From Lachnospiraceae bacterium (lineage in GTDB: Bacteria; Bacillota; Clostridia; Lachnospirales; Lachnospiraceae): 64,000 bases of DNA. Of this stretch, positions 43,648-51,327 are shown in pieces; positions within the stretch are counted from its first letter, which is position 1, and each line of letters begins with the position of its first letter. Made by a program: the position numbers and the translations under genes. Below the pieces are notes generated by a model. That model had not been told where the DNA came from, did not search any database, and saw nothing but the letters and a program-made list of their open reading frames with translations. The stretch spans positions 1 to 64,000 of the forward strand of contig JAQXZD010000099.1 of the NCBI GenBank assembly GCA_029227035.1, given 5' to 3'.

Positions 43648-44160
43648 TTACACACTAAAGGGTTTAACTTCTTTCATTAATTCATTGATTAAATAATTCT
43701 TTATATCGGTTATATGTTGAGGAAAATAGTTCGGTTTCCTGGATTCAAAGGCTAAAATTCTCTTTAATTTGCGTTCCAATTCGTTTACTGTTTCTGCTCT
43801 GCGAATAATTACATGTTTACCACAAGAACTAAATTCATGGTCTATGTATTTTTCAATAATAGGATAGCAGGAACTTATTTTATATAATGCCTCTTTAGTT
43901 GTTTTTCCTATATGATAATAGCAACTTCTTAAATCCTTATTTGGTAGTTCCAAGCACTTTTGGTAATAAGATTTTTGCGCATCAGTCCGATGGCTAATGT
44001 CACTTGTTGGGATAGCCCAATACAACCCTTCAATTAAATTATCCTTAATGCAACAATATATCGGGCGTTTGTTGCCATTATAGCAATCACAATCGCCACC
44101 AATATCACGTACTAATTGCAAAAAGTCTTTTTTGATAATATATAGTCCATGTTCTTGCAC
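43648..44160 (-). CDS. Type III toxin-antitoxin toxin candidate (CptN/ToxN-like endoribonuclease)
   Basis: A 170-aa protein starting with GTG (AGGAG 7 bases upstream). It shows the arrangement of type III toxins: an N-terminal strand (GLYIIKKDFLQLV), a NKRPIYCC segment, then GLYWAIPTSD and a helical C-terminal half with IIRRAETVNELERKLKRI. Similarity to the CptN group is judged by eye. The decisive support is genomic: on the same strand, three tandem RNA repeats and a terminator lie directly upstream. Its composition is more AT-rich than its neighbours, which suggests acquisition by transfer. It is expected to cut RNA and to be inhibited by the repeat RNA. Confidence 0.75.
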   Translation of the reverse strand: MQEHGLYIIKKDFLQLVRDIGGDCDCYNGNKRPIYCCIKDNLIEGLYWAIPTSDISHRTDAQKSYYQKCLELPNKDLRSCYYHIGKTTKEALYKISSCYPIIEKYIDHEFSSCGKHVIIRRAETVNELERKLKRILAFESRKPNYFPQHITDIKNYLINELMKEVKPFSV

Positions 44161-44179
44161 TTTATCTCCTGAATAATAG

Positions 44180-44203
44180 AAAAAGCCTATATTTTTATAG
44201 GCT
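44180..44203 (-). terminator. Terminator between antitoxin RNA and toxin gene
   Basis: On the minus strand AGCCTATA / TATAGGCT with an A-rich loop is followed by TTTTT. It sits between the RNA repeats and the toxin start, as type III systems require to set the RNA-to-toxin ratio. Confidence 0.85.
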
Positions 44204-44205
44204 CT

Positions 44206-44330
44206 CTATTCGTGTAATTTAGTAACGCCACACGACAGGCGTATTTCTTCGATTCATACATTTCAAACACTAATGACCTGTGTTTTTTAATCAATCTACT
44301 TAATTTGGAAGCGCCAAGTAGCAAGCGCAT
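44206..44330 (-). ncRNA. Type III antitoxin RNA: three pseudoknot repeats
   Basis: Read on the minus strand, three related units occur with periods of about 45 and 41 nt: 44330-44292, 44285-44250 and 44244-44206. Each can form an H-type pseudoknot. Unit 1 pairs GCGCT/GGCGC and CTACTT/AAGTAG. Unit 2 pairs AACAC/GTGTT and TCAT/ATGA. Unit 3 pairs ACGCC/GGCGT and TCGTGT/ACACGA. The stems change sequence but keep pairing, and the AAAT loop is shared. This is the expected antitoxin of the downstream toxin. Confidence 0.75.
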
Positions 44331-44565
44331 AAGAGAACAATTTGTTCTCTTGTTTGTATTATACACAATTATAGAAAAATTAACAGCACTCAATACATAG
44401 AAAACTAACAGAAAATCTCTACTTGAATTTGTATAAATTAACGAAATTTACAATTCATCAGATAATACAAAGTAAAATGAAAATGTATTGCAATTATGCG
44501 CACAAGTTGGCATAATAAGAGCAGGCAGAAGTTGACTTAGAGAAAGAAATTAAGATTCCGGAGCC
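44331..44565. other. AT-rich intergenic region upstream of the antitoxin RNA
   Basis: On the minus strand it holds a TATAAT box (in GTGTATAATAC) and an AAGAGAAC/GTTCTCTT hairpin just before the antitoxin repeats, probably the promoter region of the toxin-antitoxin unit. I see nothing else definable before the ZTP-riboswitch promoter. Confidence 0.4.
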
Positions 44566-44594
44566 TTGACAAGCTGAAAAAACCATGGTTAAAT
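44566..44594 (+). promoter_or_regulatory. Promoter of the purO-purH riboswitch transcript
   Basis: TTGACA and TTAAAT are spaced 17 bases apart and lie just before the ZTP riboswitch. Confidence 0.55.
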
Positions 44595-44599
44595 AAGAA

Positions 44600-44697
44600 C
44601 AGTTATATGACTGACGGAAGTGGAATCAACCACATGAAGTATAACAGTAAAAGCCGACCGTCTGGGCGCCATGCCCGGTCGTGTTGGCTTTTTATTT
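44600..44697 (+). promoter_or_regulatory. ZTP (pfl motif) riboswitch with terminator
   Basis: The conserved parts of the pfl/ZTP aptamer are present: GACTGACGG, a GTGG...CCAC hairpin, closing GTTATA/TATAAC pairing, then the junction GCCGACCGTCTGGGC (consensus CCGCCUGGGC with one change). The second half overlaps a terminator (AAGCCGACCG ... CGGTCGTGTTGGCTTTTT). Binding of ZMP/ZTP should relieve termination and turn on the AICAR-consuming genes downstream. Confidence 0.9.
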
Positions 44698-44718
44698 AAA
44701 TAACAGGAGGAAATGCAA

Positions 44719-45432
44719 ATGAACAAGGTATCACTTGCGGCAGAATTATCTGCGACAACGTATCCGGGACGGGGTATCGTCATCGGACGTTCTAAGGATG
44801 GAAAGAAGGCAGTTACGGCATATTTTATCATGGGTAGAAGTGCCAACAGCAGAAACCGCGTATTTGTGGAGGACGGCGAGGGCATTCGTACACAGGCGTT
44901 TGATCCGTCCAAGCTGGAGGATCCGAGTCTGATTATCTATGCGCCGGTGCGTGTGCTCGGCAACAAGACCATTGTGACAAACGGAGACCAGACGGATACG
45001 ATTTATGAGCTGATGGACAAGCAGCAGACCTTTGAGCAGTCTCTGCGAACCAGAGAGTTTGAGCCGGATGCGCCGAATTATACACCTCGCATTTCCGGAA
45101 TCATGCATATCGACAAGGGTGAGTTCAATTACGCCATGTCCATTTTGAAGAGCAACAACGGAAATCCGGATGCGTGCAACCGTTATACCTTTGCATATTC
45201 CAATCCGGTGGCAGGTGAGGGACATTTCATCCATACCTATATGGGAGATGGCAATCCGCTTCCGAGCTTTGAGGGAGAGCCGACCTGGGTGGAGATTGAC
45301 GGAGATATCGACAGCTTTACCGATATGGTATGGAAGAACCTGAACGAGGACAATAAAGTGTCCCTTTTTGTACGTTTTATCGACATTGAGACCGGGGCTT
45401 ACGAGTCCAGAATCGTAAACAAGAACAAGTAG
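44719..45432 (+). CDS. purO: IMP cyclohydrolase, PurO-like
   Basis: Catalyses closure of FAICAR to IMP, the last step of de novo purine synthesis. The 237-aa protein matches the stand-alone IMP cyclohydrolase family first known from archaea (YPGRGIVIGRSKDGKKAV, AYFIMGRSANSRNRVF). It replaces the cyclohydrolase half of bifunctional PurH, and the formyltransferase is the next gene, 16 bp downstream. AGGAGG fits the ATG at 44719 (8-base spacing) better than the one at 44713. Confidence 0.88.
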   Translation: MNKVSLAAELSATTYPGRGIVIGRSKDGKKAVTAYFIMGRSANSRNRVFVEDGEGIRTQAFDPSKLEDPSLIIYAPVRVLGNKTIVTNGDQTDTIYELMDKQQTFEQSLRTREFEPDAPNYTPRISGIMHIDKGEFNYAMSILKSNNGNPDACNRYTFAYSNPVAGEGHFIHTYMGDGNPLPSFEGEPTWVEIDGDIDSFTDMVWKNLNEDNKVSLFVRFIDIETGAYESRIVNKNK

Positions 45433-45448
45433 ACGAGAGGAGAAAATA

Positions 45449-46627
45449 ATGCAGGAATATGAATTAAAGTATGGATGTAACCCGAACCAGAAACCTTCCA
45501 GAATCTATATGCAGGAAGGTGAGCTTCCAATCAAGGTATTGTCCGGCAGAGCCGGTTATATCAATTTTCTGGATGCCTTCAATGGATGGCAGCTTGTGAG
45601 AGAGTTGAAGAAGGCAACCGGACTTCCGGCGGCAGCATCTTTTAAGCATGTATCACCGGCGGGAGCAGCCGTGGGACTTCCTCTTTCCGATGTGGAGAAG
45701 AAGATCTACTGGGTGGACGATATGGATATCGAGTTTACTCCGCTTGCCAATGCATATATCCGCGCGAGAGGCGCAGACCGTATGTCTTCCTTCGGAGATT
45801 TTATTTCCCTGTCGGATGTCTGCGATAAAGAGACGGCACTGGTTATCAAAAGAGAGGTGTCGGACGGTGTGATTGCTCCGGGTTATACCGAGGAGGCGCT
45901 GGAAATCTTAAAGCAGAAGAAAAAGGGAAATTACTGCGTGATTGAGATGGATCCGGATTATGAACCGGCTCCGATTGAGCGCAAGGATGTGTTTGGAATT
46001 ACCTTTGAGCAGGGAAGAAACGAGCTTCACATTGATGACAAGTTTTTTGACAATATCGTAACACAGAACAAGGAGCTGCCGCAACAGGCGAAGATTGATC
46101 TTGCAATCGCCATGATTACGTTAAAGTATACGCAGTCGAACTCGGTATGCTATGTCAAGGGCGGACAGGCAATCGGTATCGGTGCAGGACAGCAGTCCAG
46201 AATCCACTGTACCCGTCTTGCCGGTTCGAAGGCGGACAACTGGTGGTTGCGTCAGTCTCCGCAGGTGCTGGGACTTCAGTTCGTGGACGGCATCAAGCGT
46301 GCAGACCGTGACAATGCAATCGATTTGTACATGGGCGAGGATTATATGGATGTCCTTGCAGACGGCGCGTGGGAGAAGATTTTCAAGGTGAAGCCGGATG
46401 TCTTTACTGCCGAGGAGAAGCGAGCATGGCTGGATAAGAATACGGATGTAGCTCTTGGTTCGGATGCCTTTTTCCCATTCGGGGACAACATTGAGCGTGC
46501 ACACAAGAGCGGCGTGAAGTATGTTGCAGAGCCGGGCGGCTCTGTGCGTGATGATAACGTGATTGAGACCTGTGATAAGTATGGAATGGTAATGAGCTTT
46601 ACAGGAATCCGTCTGTTCCATCATTAA
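45449..46627 (+). CDS. purH: AICAR formyltransferase (PurH formyltransferase domain only)
   Basis: Transfers a formyl group from 10-formyl-THF to AICAR (ZMP). The 392-aa protein contains only the AICARFT part of PurH: KYGCNPNQKPSRIY near the start, SFKHVSPAGAA (catalytic K-H), and VKGGQAIGIGAGQQSRIHC. The missing cyclohydrolase activity is supplied by the upstream PurO-like protein. Control by the ZTP riboswitch makes sense because its ligand is this enzyme's substrate. Confidence 0.93.
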   Translation: MQEYELKYGCNPNQKPSRIYMQEGELPIKVLSGRAGYINFLDAFNGWQLVRELKKATGLPAAASFKHVSPAGAAVGLPLSDVEKKIYWVDDMDIEFTPLANAYIRARGADRMSSFGDFISLSDVCDKETALVIKREVSDGVIAPGYTEEALEILKQKKKGNYCVIEMDPDYEPAPIERKDVFGITFEQGRNELHIDDKFFDNIVTQNKELPQQAKIDLAIAMITLKYTQSNSVCYVKGGQAIGIGAGQQSRIHCTRLAGSKADNWWLRQSPQVLGLQFVDGIKRADRDNAIDLYMGEDYMDVLADGAWEKIFKVKPDVFTAEEKRAWLDKNTDVALGSDAFFPFGDNIERAHKSGVKYVAEPGGSVRDDNVIETCDKYGMVMSFTGIRLFHH

Positions 46628-46650
46628 TCAGAATAGTTATAACAAAAGTG

Positions 46651-46760
46651 ACTCTGACACCGAAACCACGGTTGAGGTGAAAGGTATGGCATAAGAATAA
46701 GGGAGCGCTGCGCAAGCAGCGTTTACTGGCTGTACCCATTTGGAGGGTACAGCTTTTTTA
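46651..46760 (+). promoter_or_regulatory. Unidentified regulatory leader with terminator/antiterminator
   Basis: A structured leader precedes the hydrogenase-maturation operon. Hairpin 1 (46658-46679) is CACC-GA-AAC-CACG-GTT-GA-GGTG with facing GA/GA. Hairpin 2 is CGCTGC-GCAA-GCAGCG. The terminator is GCTGTACCC/GGGTACAGC plus six T (46729-46760). GGTATGGC (46683-46690) is fully complementary, with two G-U pairs, to the terminator's 5' arm GCTGTACC, so an antiterminator can form. I do not recognise a known riboswitch class. Confidence 0.65.
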
Positions 46761-46810
46761 TTTCATACTTTTGTAAAAAGGAACTTATTAAAATATGTGT
46801 AGGAGAAAAT

Positions 46811-47068
46811 ATGGAGACAAGAATTGCATTGATTGGAATCATTGTGGAGAATGATGAGGCAGCGGAGCCATTGAATCATCTGCTGCATGAATACAGGGAG
46901 TGTGTGGTCGGAAGAATGGGAATTCCGTACCGGGACAAGGGTGTGAACATTATCAGCGTTGCGGTGGATGCACCGCAGGATGAGATTAACGCCCTGTCCG
47001 GAAAAATAGGAAGATTGGATGGCGTAAGTGCCAAGACGGTATATTCAAATGTTAAGGGAAGTCGTTGA
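46811..47068 (+). CDS. TM1266-type iron-only hydrogenase system regulator
   Basis: An 85-aa ACT/NikR-like small protein (TRIALIGIIVENDEAAEPLN, GIPYRDKGVNIISVAVDAP), the family regularly found with HydE/F/G and annotated as a putative regulator of the iron-only hydrogenase system. It overlaps the start of hydE. Biochemical role unproven. Confidence 0.85.
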   Translation: METRIALIGIIVENDEAAEPLNHLLHEYRECVVGRMGIPYRDKGVNIISVAVDAPQDEINALSGKIGRLDGVSAKTVYSNVKGSR

Positions 47069-48092
47069 TCGGATTCAAAAGGAACAGAACATCAGCAGGG
47101 AAGACCTGGCCCTGCTTCTTACGGCAGGGGACGAAGAGATTGCCTGCCTTAAGGAAAAGGCACGAGAGGTGGCAGATGAGGTGTATGGAAAGCAGATTTT
47201 TATCCGAGGTCTGATAGAATTCACCAATTACTGTAAAAATGACTGCCTCTACTGCGGAATACGAAGAAGCAACCGGTGTGCAGAGCGTTACCGGCTTTCA
47301 GAGGAGGAGATTTTATCCTGCTGCGAGAATGGATATGCCCTGGGATTTCGGACGTTTGTGCTTCAGGGCGGAGAGGATTCTTATTTTACGGATGAGAAAA
47401 TCTGTGCCCTGATTCGAAAGATTAAGGCAGGTTATCCGGACTGTGCCCTGACGCTCTCCATCGGAGAGAAGGAAAAAGACAGCTATCAGGCATATTTTGA
47501 TGCGGGAGCGGACCGTTATCTGCTTCGGCATGAGACCGCGGACGAAGCACATTACAGGCGGCTGCACCCGGCGGAGATGTCCCTTGTGCACAGGAAGCAG
47601 TGCCTGCGGAACTTAAAGGAAATCGGCTATCAGGTGGGGTGCGGATTTATGGTGGGCTCACCGGGACAGACTGTGGATACGTTGTATGAGGATCTGCAGT
47701 TTATTCGGAAGCTGCAGCCCCACATGGTGGGAATCGGCCCCTTTATCCCCCAGAAGGACACGCCTTTTGGAGCGGAAAAGGTGGGCACACTGGAAATGAC
47801 GCTTCGGCTTCTTTCTATTATCCGCCTGCTTTTGCCGCGTGTACTTCTTCCGGCAACCACGGCGCTTGGAACCATTCATCCGCTGGGGCGGGAAAAAGGA
47901 ATTCAGGCCGGAGCCAATGTGGTGATGCCGAATCTGTCCCCGGTTGCCGTAAGGGATAAGTACCTGCTTTACGACAATAAGATTTGTACCGTAGATGAGG
48001 CGGCAGAGTGCAGATATTGTATGCAGCGGCGCATGGAAGGGATTGGCTATCAGGTGGTAGTAGACAGAGGGGATTACAGAGAACAGAGATAG
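47049..48092 (+). CDS. hydE: [FeFe]-hydrogenase maturase HydE (radical SAM)
   Basis: Radical-SAM enzyme of 347 aa for assembly of the H-cluster dithiolate bridge. The cluster motif is CKNDCLYCG (CX3CX2C, residue about 60) in a TIM barrel. The start is uncertain: the ATG at 47049 gives the usual MLREVVDRI opening and overlaps the upstream gene by 20 bp; the track's GTG adds 7 residues. It may be translationally coupled. Confidence 0.92.
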   Translation: MLREVVDRIQKEQNISREDLALLLTAGDEEIACLKEKAREVADEVYGKQIFIRGLIEFTNYCKNDCLYCGIRRSNRCAERYRLSEEEILSCCENGYALGFRTFVLQGGEDSYFTDEKICALIRKIKAGYPDCALTLSIGEKEKDSYQAYFDAGADRYLLRHETADEAHYRRLHPAEMSLVHRKQCLRNLKEIGYQVGCGFMVGSPGQTVDTLYEDLQFIRKLQPHMVGIGPFIPQKDTPFGAEKVGTLEMTLRLLSIIRLLLPRVLLPATTALGTIHPLGREKGIQAGANVVMPNLSPVAVRDKYLLYDNKICTVDEAAECRYCMQRRMEGIGYQVVVDRGDYREQR

Positions 48093-48107
48093 ATAAAGGA
48101 GAATACT

Positions 48108-49535
48108 ATGTACGATGTAAAATCATTAAAAGCGGAGGAATTTATCTCCGACGAGGAAATCAGAGAGACGCTGGCATATGCCGATGCCAACAGGGACAAT
48201 ATGGAGTTGGTGGATGCCATCATTGAGAAGGCGAAGGAGCGCAAAGGATTAAACCACAGGGAGGCATCCGTGCTTCTGGCGTGCGAAAATGAGGAAAAAA
48301 TTCAGGAAATTTATGAGCTTGCGCAGCAGATTAAGAAGGATTTTTACGGAAACCGGATTGTCATGTTTGCACCGCTGTATCTGTCCAATTACTGCGTAAA
48401 CGGCTGTGTATACTGCCCGTATCATATGAAAAATAAGCATATTGCGCGCAAAAAGCTGACACAGGAGGAGATTGTGAAGGAAGTGACGGCGCTTCAGGAT
48501 ATGGGACACAAGCGTCTTGCCATTGAAGCGGGAGAGGATCCGGTAAACAATCCGATCGAGTATATTCTGGAGTGTATCAAGACCATTTACAGCATCAAGC
48601 ATAAGAACGGTGCCATCCGCCGCGTAAATGTCAATATTGCGGCAACCACGGTGGAGAATTACCGTAAGCTCAAGGATGCGGGAATCGGGACTTATGTGCT
48701 GTTTCAGGAGACCTACCACAAGGAAAGCTATGAACAGCTTCATCCGACCGGACCGAAGCATGATTATGCGTACCACACAGAGGCCATGGACCGTGCCATG
48801 GAGGGCGGTATTGATGATGTGGGACTTGGCGTGCTCTTTGGACTGGACAAGTATCGTTATGAGTTTGCAGGTCTTCTCATGCATGCGGAGCATCTGGAAG
48901 CAGTTCACGGTGTGGGACCGCATACCATCAGTGTTCCACGCCTTAAGAGAGCGGATGATATAGATCCGACTGCTTTTGACAACGGCATCAGTGATGATAT
49001 TTTTGCAAAAATCTGTGCGCTGATTCGTATTTCCGTGCCATATACCGGAATGATTATCTCAACCCGTGAGAGTCAGGCAGTGCGCGAAAAGGTGCTGCCG
49101 CTTGGAGTGTCCCAGATCAGCGGCGCCTCCAAAACCAGTGTGGGCGGCTATGCAGATCCGGAGGCAGAGAAGCTTGCAAACGAGACTTCGGAGCAGTTTG
49201 ACGTCAGTGACCAGAGAACGCTGGATGAAGTGGTGAACTGGCTGATGAAGCTGGGATATATTCCTTCTTTCTGTACGGCATGCTACCGGGAAGGCAGAAC
49301 CGGAGACCGTTTTATGGCACTCTGCAAAAACATGCAGATTTTAAACTGCTGTCACCCGAATGCGCTTATGACCTTAAAGGAATATCTGGAGGATTATGCA
49401 AGCGAGGAGACCAGAAAACTGGGAATGGAGCTGATTGAGCGCGAGCTTGAGAAGATTCCGAATCCGAAGGTGAAGCAGACTACCTATGAGCACATTCACG
49501 ATATCTCGGAAGGAAAGAGAGACTTTCGTTTTTAA
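48108..49535 (+). CDS. hydG: [FeFe]-hydrogenase maturase HydG (radical SAM tyrosine lyase)
   Basis: A 475-aa radical-SAM enzyme that cleaves tyrosine to supply CO and CN ligands of the H-cluster. The first cluster motif is CVNGCVYC (CX3CX2C), and the C-terminal motif is CTAC followed after 22 residues by CHPNALMT, giving the CX2CX22C site of the dangler-iron cluster. YCPYHMKNKHI is typical of HydG. It starts 15 bp after hydE. Confidence 0.96.
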   Translation: MYDVKSLKAEEFISDEEIRETLAYADANRDNMELVDAIIEKAKERKGLNHREASVLLACENEEKIQEIYELAQQIKKDFYGNRIVMFAPLYLSNYCVNGCVYCPYHMKNKHIARKKLTQEEIVKEVTALQDMGHKRLAIEAGEDPVNNPIEYILECIKTIYSIKHKNGAIRRVNVNIAATTVENYRKLKDAGIGTYVLFQETYHKESYEQLHPTGPKHDYAYHTEAMDRAMEGGIDDVGLGVLFGLDKYRYEFAGLLMHAEHLEAVHGVGPHTISVPRLKRADDIDPTAFDNGISDDIFAKICALIRISVPYTGMIISTRESQAVREKVLPLGVSQISGASKTSVGGYADPEAEKLANETSEQFDVSDQRTLDEVVNWLMKLGYIPSFCTACYREGRTGDRFMALCKNMQILNCCHPNALMTLKEYLEDYASEETRKLGMELIERELEKIPNPKVKQTTYEHIHDISEGKRDFRF

Positions 49536-49547
49536 GGAGGACAGGGC

Positions 49548-50762
49548 ATGGGCGTTACGTTAAATGATACACCGTCGGCAAACCGGCTGCACATTGGTGT
49601 GTATGGAAAGACAAACAGCGGAAAATCCGCATTGATCAATGCTTTTACGGGACAGGAAGTGTCGATTGTGGCAGATGTGGCGGGAACAACGACGGATCCG
49701 GTATACAAGGCAATGGAGATTCATCCGTTGGGGGCGTGTACCATCATCGACACGGCTGGATTTGATGATGACAGCAGTCTTGGCGGGCAGCGGGTGGAGC
49801 GGACAAAGCTTGCGGCGGAGAAAACTGACCTGGCGGTCATGGTATGTGCGGCAGACAGTGAATGCAGCCGTGAAAATTTCACGGAGGAATTGAAGTGGTA
49901 CCGTTATTTCCGGGAAAAGGGGACACCGGTACTGTTTATCATCAATAAGACGGATCTTGCGGATGCGGAAGAGCTTTCGGCCTTTTTGAAAAGAGAAACC
50001 GGGGAAGAGGCATTGGCGGTCAGTGCAAAAACCGGGGAGGGAATGGACGAGGTAAAGACTGCGCTTGTCCGGAAGGTGCCGGAGAACTTTGGAAGCCGGC
50101 TGATTACCGGAGATATGGTGAAAGAAGAGGATCTGGTTCTTTTGGTGATGCCACAGGATATTCAGGCACCAAATGGGAGACTGATTCTGCCGCAGGTACA
50201 GACCTTGCGTGAGCTTCTGGACAAGAAATGCCTGGTTATGAGCGTGACAACCGACAAGTTAATTCCTGCTTTAAAAACGCTGTCGGCACCGCCAAAGCTG
50301 ATTATCACGGATTCGCAGGTGTTTGATTATGTATATGAGAACAAGCCGAAGGAGAGCATGCTGACTTCTTTTTCCGTACTTTTTGCGGCATATAAGGGAG
50401 ATCTGCCTTATTATGTGCAGGGGGCAAAGGCGATGGATGCTCTTACGGAGAAGTCGAGGGTTCTGATTGCGGAGTGCTGTACCCATGCTCCGCTTGCGGA
50501 GGATATCGGAAGAGTCAAGCTGCCGCGGATGCTCAGGAAGAGGTTCGGGGAAAAACTGCAGGTAGAGAATGTGAGCGGAACGGATTTTCCAAAAGATTTG
50601 TCTGGATATGACCTGATTATCCAGTGCGGCGCCTGTATGTTTAACAGAAAGTATGTCCTGTCACGCATTGACAGGGCAAAGGAGCAGGAGATTCCGATGA
50701 CCAACTACGGGGTGGCAATTGCGCATCTGACAGGGATTTTGGAGCATGTGGCTATGCCGTAG
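49548..50762 (+). CDS. hydF: [FeFe]-hydrogenase maturase HydF (GTPase scaffold)
   Basis: A 404-aa GTPase that carries the 2Fe precursor to the hydrogenase. The P-loop is GKTNSGKSALINA, switch DTAGFDDD and NKTD base recognition. The C-terminal cluster domain has CCTHAP and QCGAC, where the usual HCxxC histidine is Gln. It completes the HydE-G-F set; no hydrogenase structural gene is in the window, so the target hydA lies elsewhere. Confidence 0.95.
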   Translation: MGVTLNDTPSANRLHIGVYGKTNSGKSALINAFTGQEVSIVADVAGTTTDPVYKAMEIHPLGACTIIDTAGFDDDSSLGGQRVERTKLAAEKTDLAVMVCAADSECSRENFTEELKWYRYFREKGTPVLFIINKTDLADAEELSAFLKRETGEEALAVSAKTGEGMDEVKTALVRKVPENFGSRLITGDMVKEEDLVLLVMPQDIQAPNGRLILPQVQTLRELLDKKCLVMSVTTDKLIPALKTLSAPPKLIITDSQVFDYVYENKPKESMLTSFSVLFAAYKGDLPYYVQGAKAMDALTEKSRVLIAECCTHAPLAEDIGRVKLPRMLRKRFGEKLQVENVSGTDFPKDLSGYDLIIQCGACMFNRKYVLSRIDRAKEQEIPMTNYGVAIAHLTGILEHVAMP

Positions 50763-50786
50763 GGGGGAGACGCTGTGAAAAAAAAT

Positions 50787-50815
50787 TTGACTTTTGCAGC
50801 AGACAGTGCTATTCT
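50787..50815 (+). promoter_or_regulatory. Promoter of the T-box transcript
   Basis: TTGACT and TATTCT are spaced 17 bases apart, just before the T-box leader. Confidence 0.65.
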
Positions 50816-50821
50816 TAAGCA

Positions 50822-51140
50822 GAAACAGAGAATCAAATGCGATGAACAGGCATACGAACCTTAAGAGAATTCTTTCAGAGAGCTGCCGGATGGTGTGAGA
50901 CAGCAGATATCTTTTGGCGACATCCCCTGCAAGCAGTACACTGAAACGACGGCCGAAGAGCTGACTGTCGGATTAAGTCATACCGGAGTCCCACCGTTAC
51001 AGGGGAGCTTATTGATACGGCTGAGCGCCGGAAGATAGGGCAGAGTGGTCATATTTTATATGGCAAGCAAAGTGGTAACGCGGAAGAATTGATTGGCTTT
51101 CGTCTTTGACAGTTGATGTTAAAGACGAAAGCTTTTTTGT
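50822..51140 (+). promoter_or_regulatory. T-box riboswitch with intrinsic terminator
   Basis: A tRNA-sensing leader. Stem I contains the AG-bulge/distal loop region AGAGAGCTGCC...GGTGTGAGA. The T-box sequence AAAGTGGTAACGCGG is at 51069-51083. The terminator GCTTTCGTCTTTGAC/GTTAAAGACGAAAGC with T run ends it (51096-51138). The TGGT element pairs with a tRNA ending A-CCA; in the specifier region GCGACATCCCC the codon ATC (Ile, A73) would fit, while GAC (Asp, G73) would not. Uncharged tRNA should allow expression of the downstream transporter. Confidence 0.85.
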
Positions 51141-51310
51141 TTCATAGGAAAGCGTGTCCTATGAAACAAAAGCCCTCCGGGCAGGATGCGCACCTCGCGG
51201 ATGTGAAATTTATGCTGCGCATACCGCTCGAGCGCAAAAGAGTCGCTTGCGACTCTTTATGTGTAGCATCTTCGCGAAAGTTTGTGAAACGCAGGTGATT
51301 TTCTGAAAAA
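51141..51310 (+). repeat. Hairpin-rich spacer between T-box and transporter gene
   Basis: About 170 bases without a real ORF. It contains TTTCATAGGA/TCCTATGAAA, AAAGAGTCGC/GCGACTCTTT and smaller GC-rich palindromes (ATGCGCAC ... GTGTAGCAT region). Could be a palindromic repeat insertion or a second regulatory hairpin set. Confidence 0.5.
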
Positions 51311-51327
51311 TAAAAGGAGTGTGTGAT

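Noticed and set aside
44187-44393. 68-aa minus-strand ORF
   Set aside because: It covers the predicted antitoxin RNA repeats and its terminator; no Shine-Dalgarno, and the RNA structure explains the sequence better.
46811-50762. A complete [FeFe]-hydrogenase locus
   Set aside because: Only maturases and the small TM1266-type protein are present; no H-cluster protein (hydA) motifs were seen in any ORF.
51113-51298. 61-aa ORF after the T-box
   Set aside because: Starts inside the T-box terminator, is made of hairpin arms and lacks a ribosome site.
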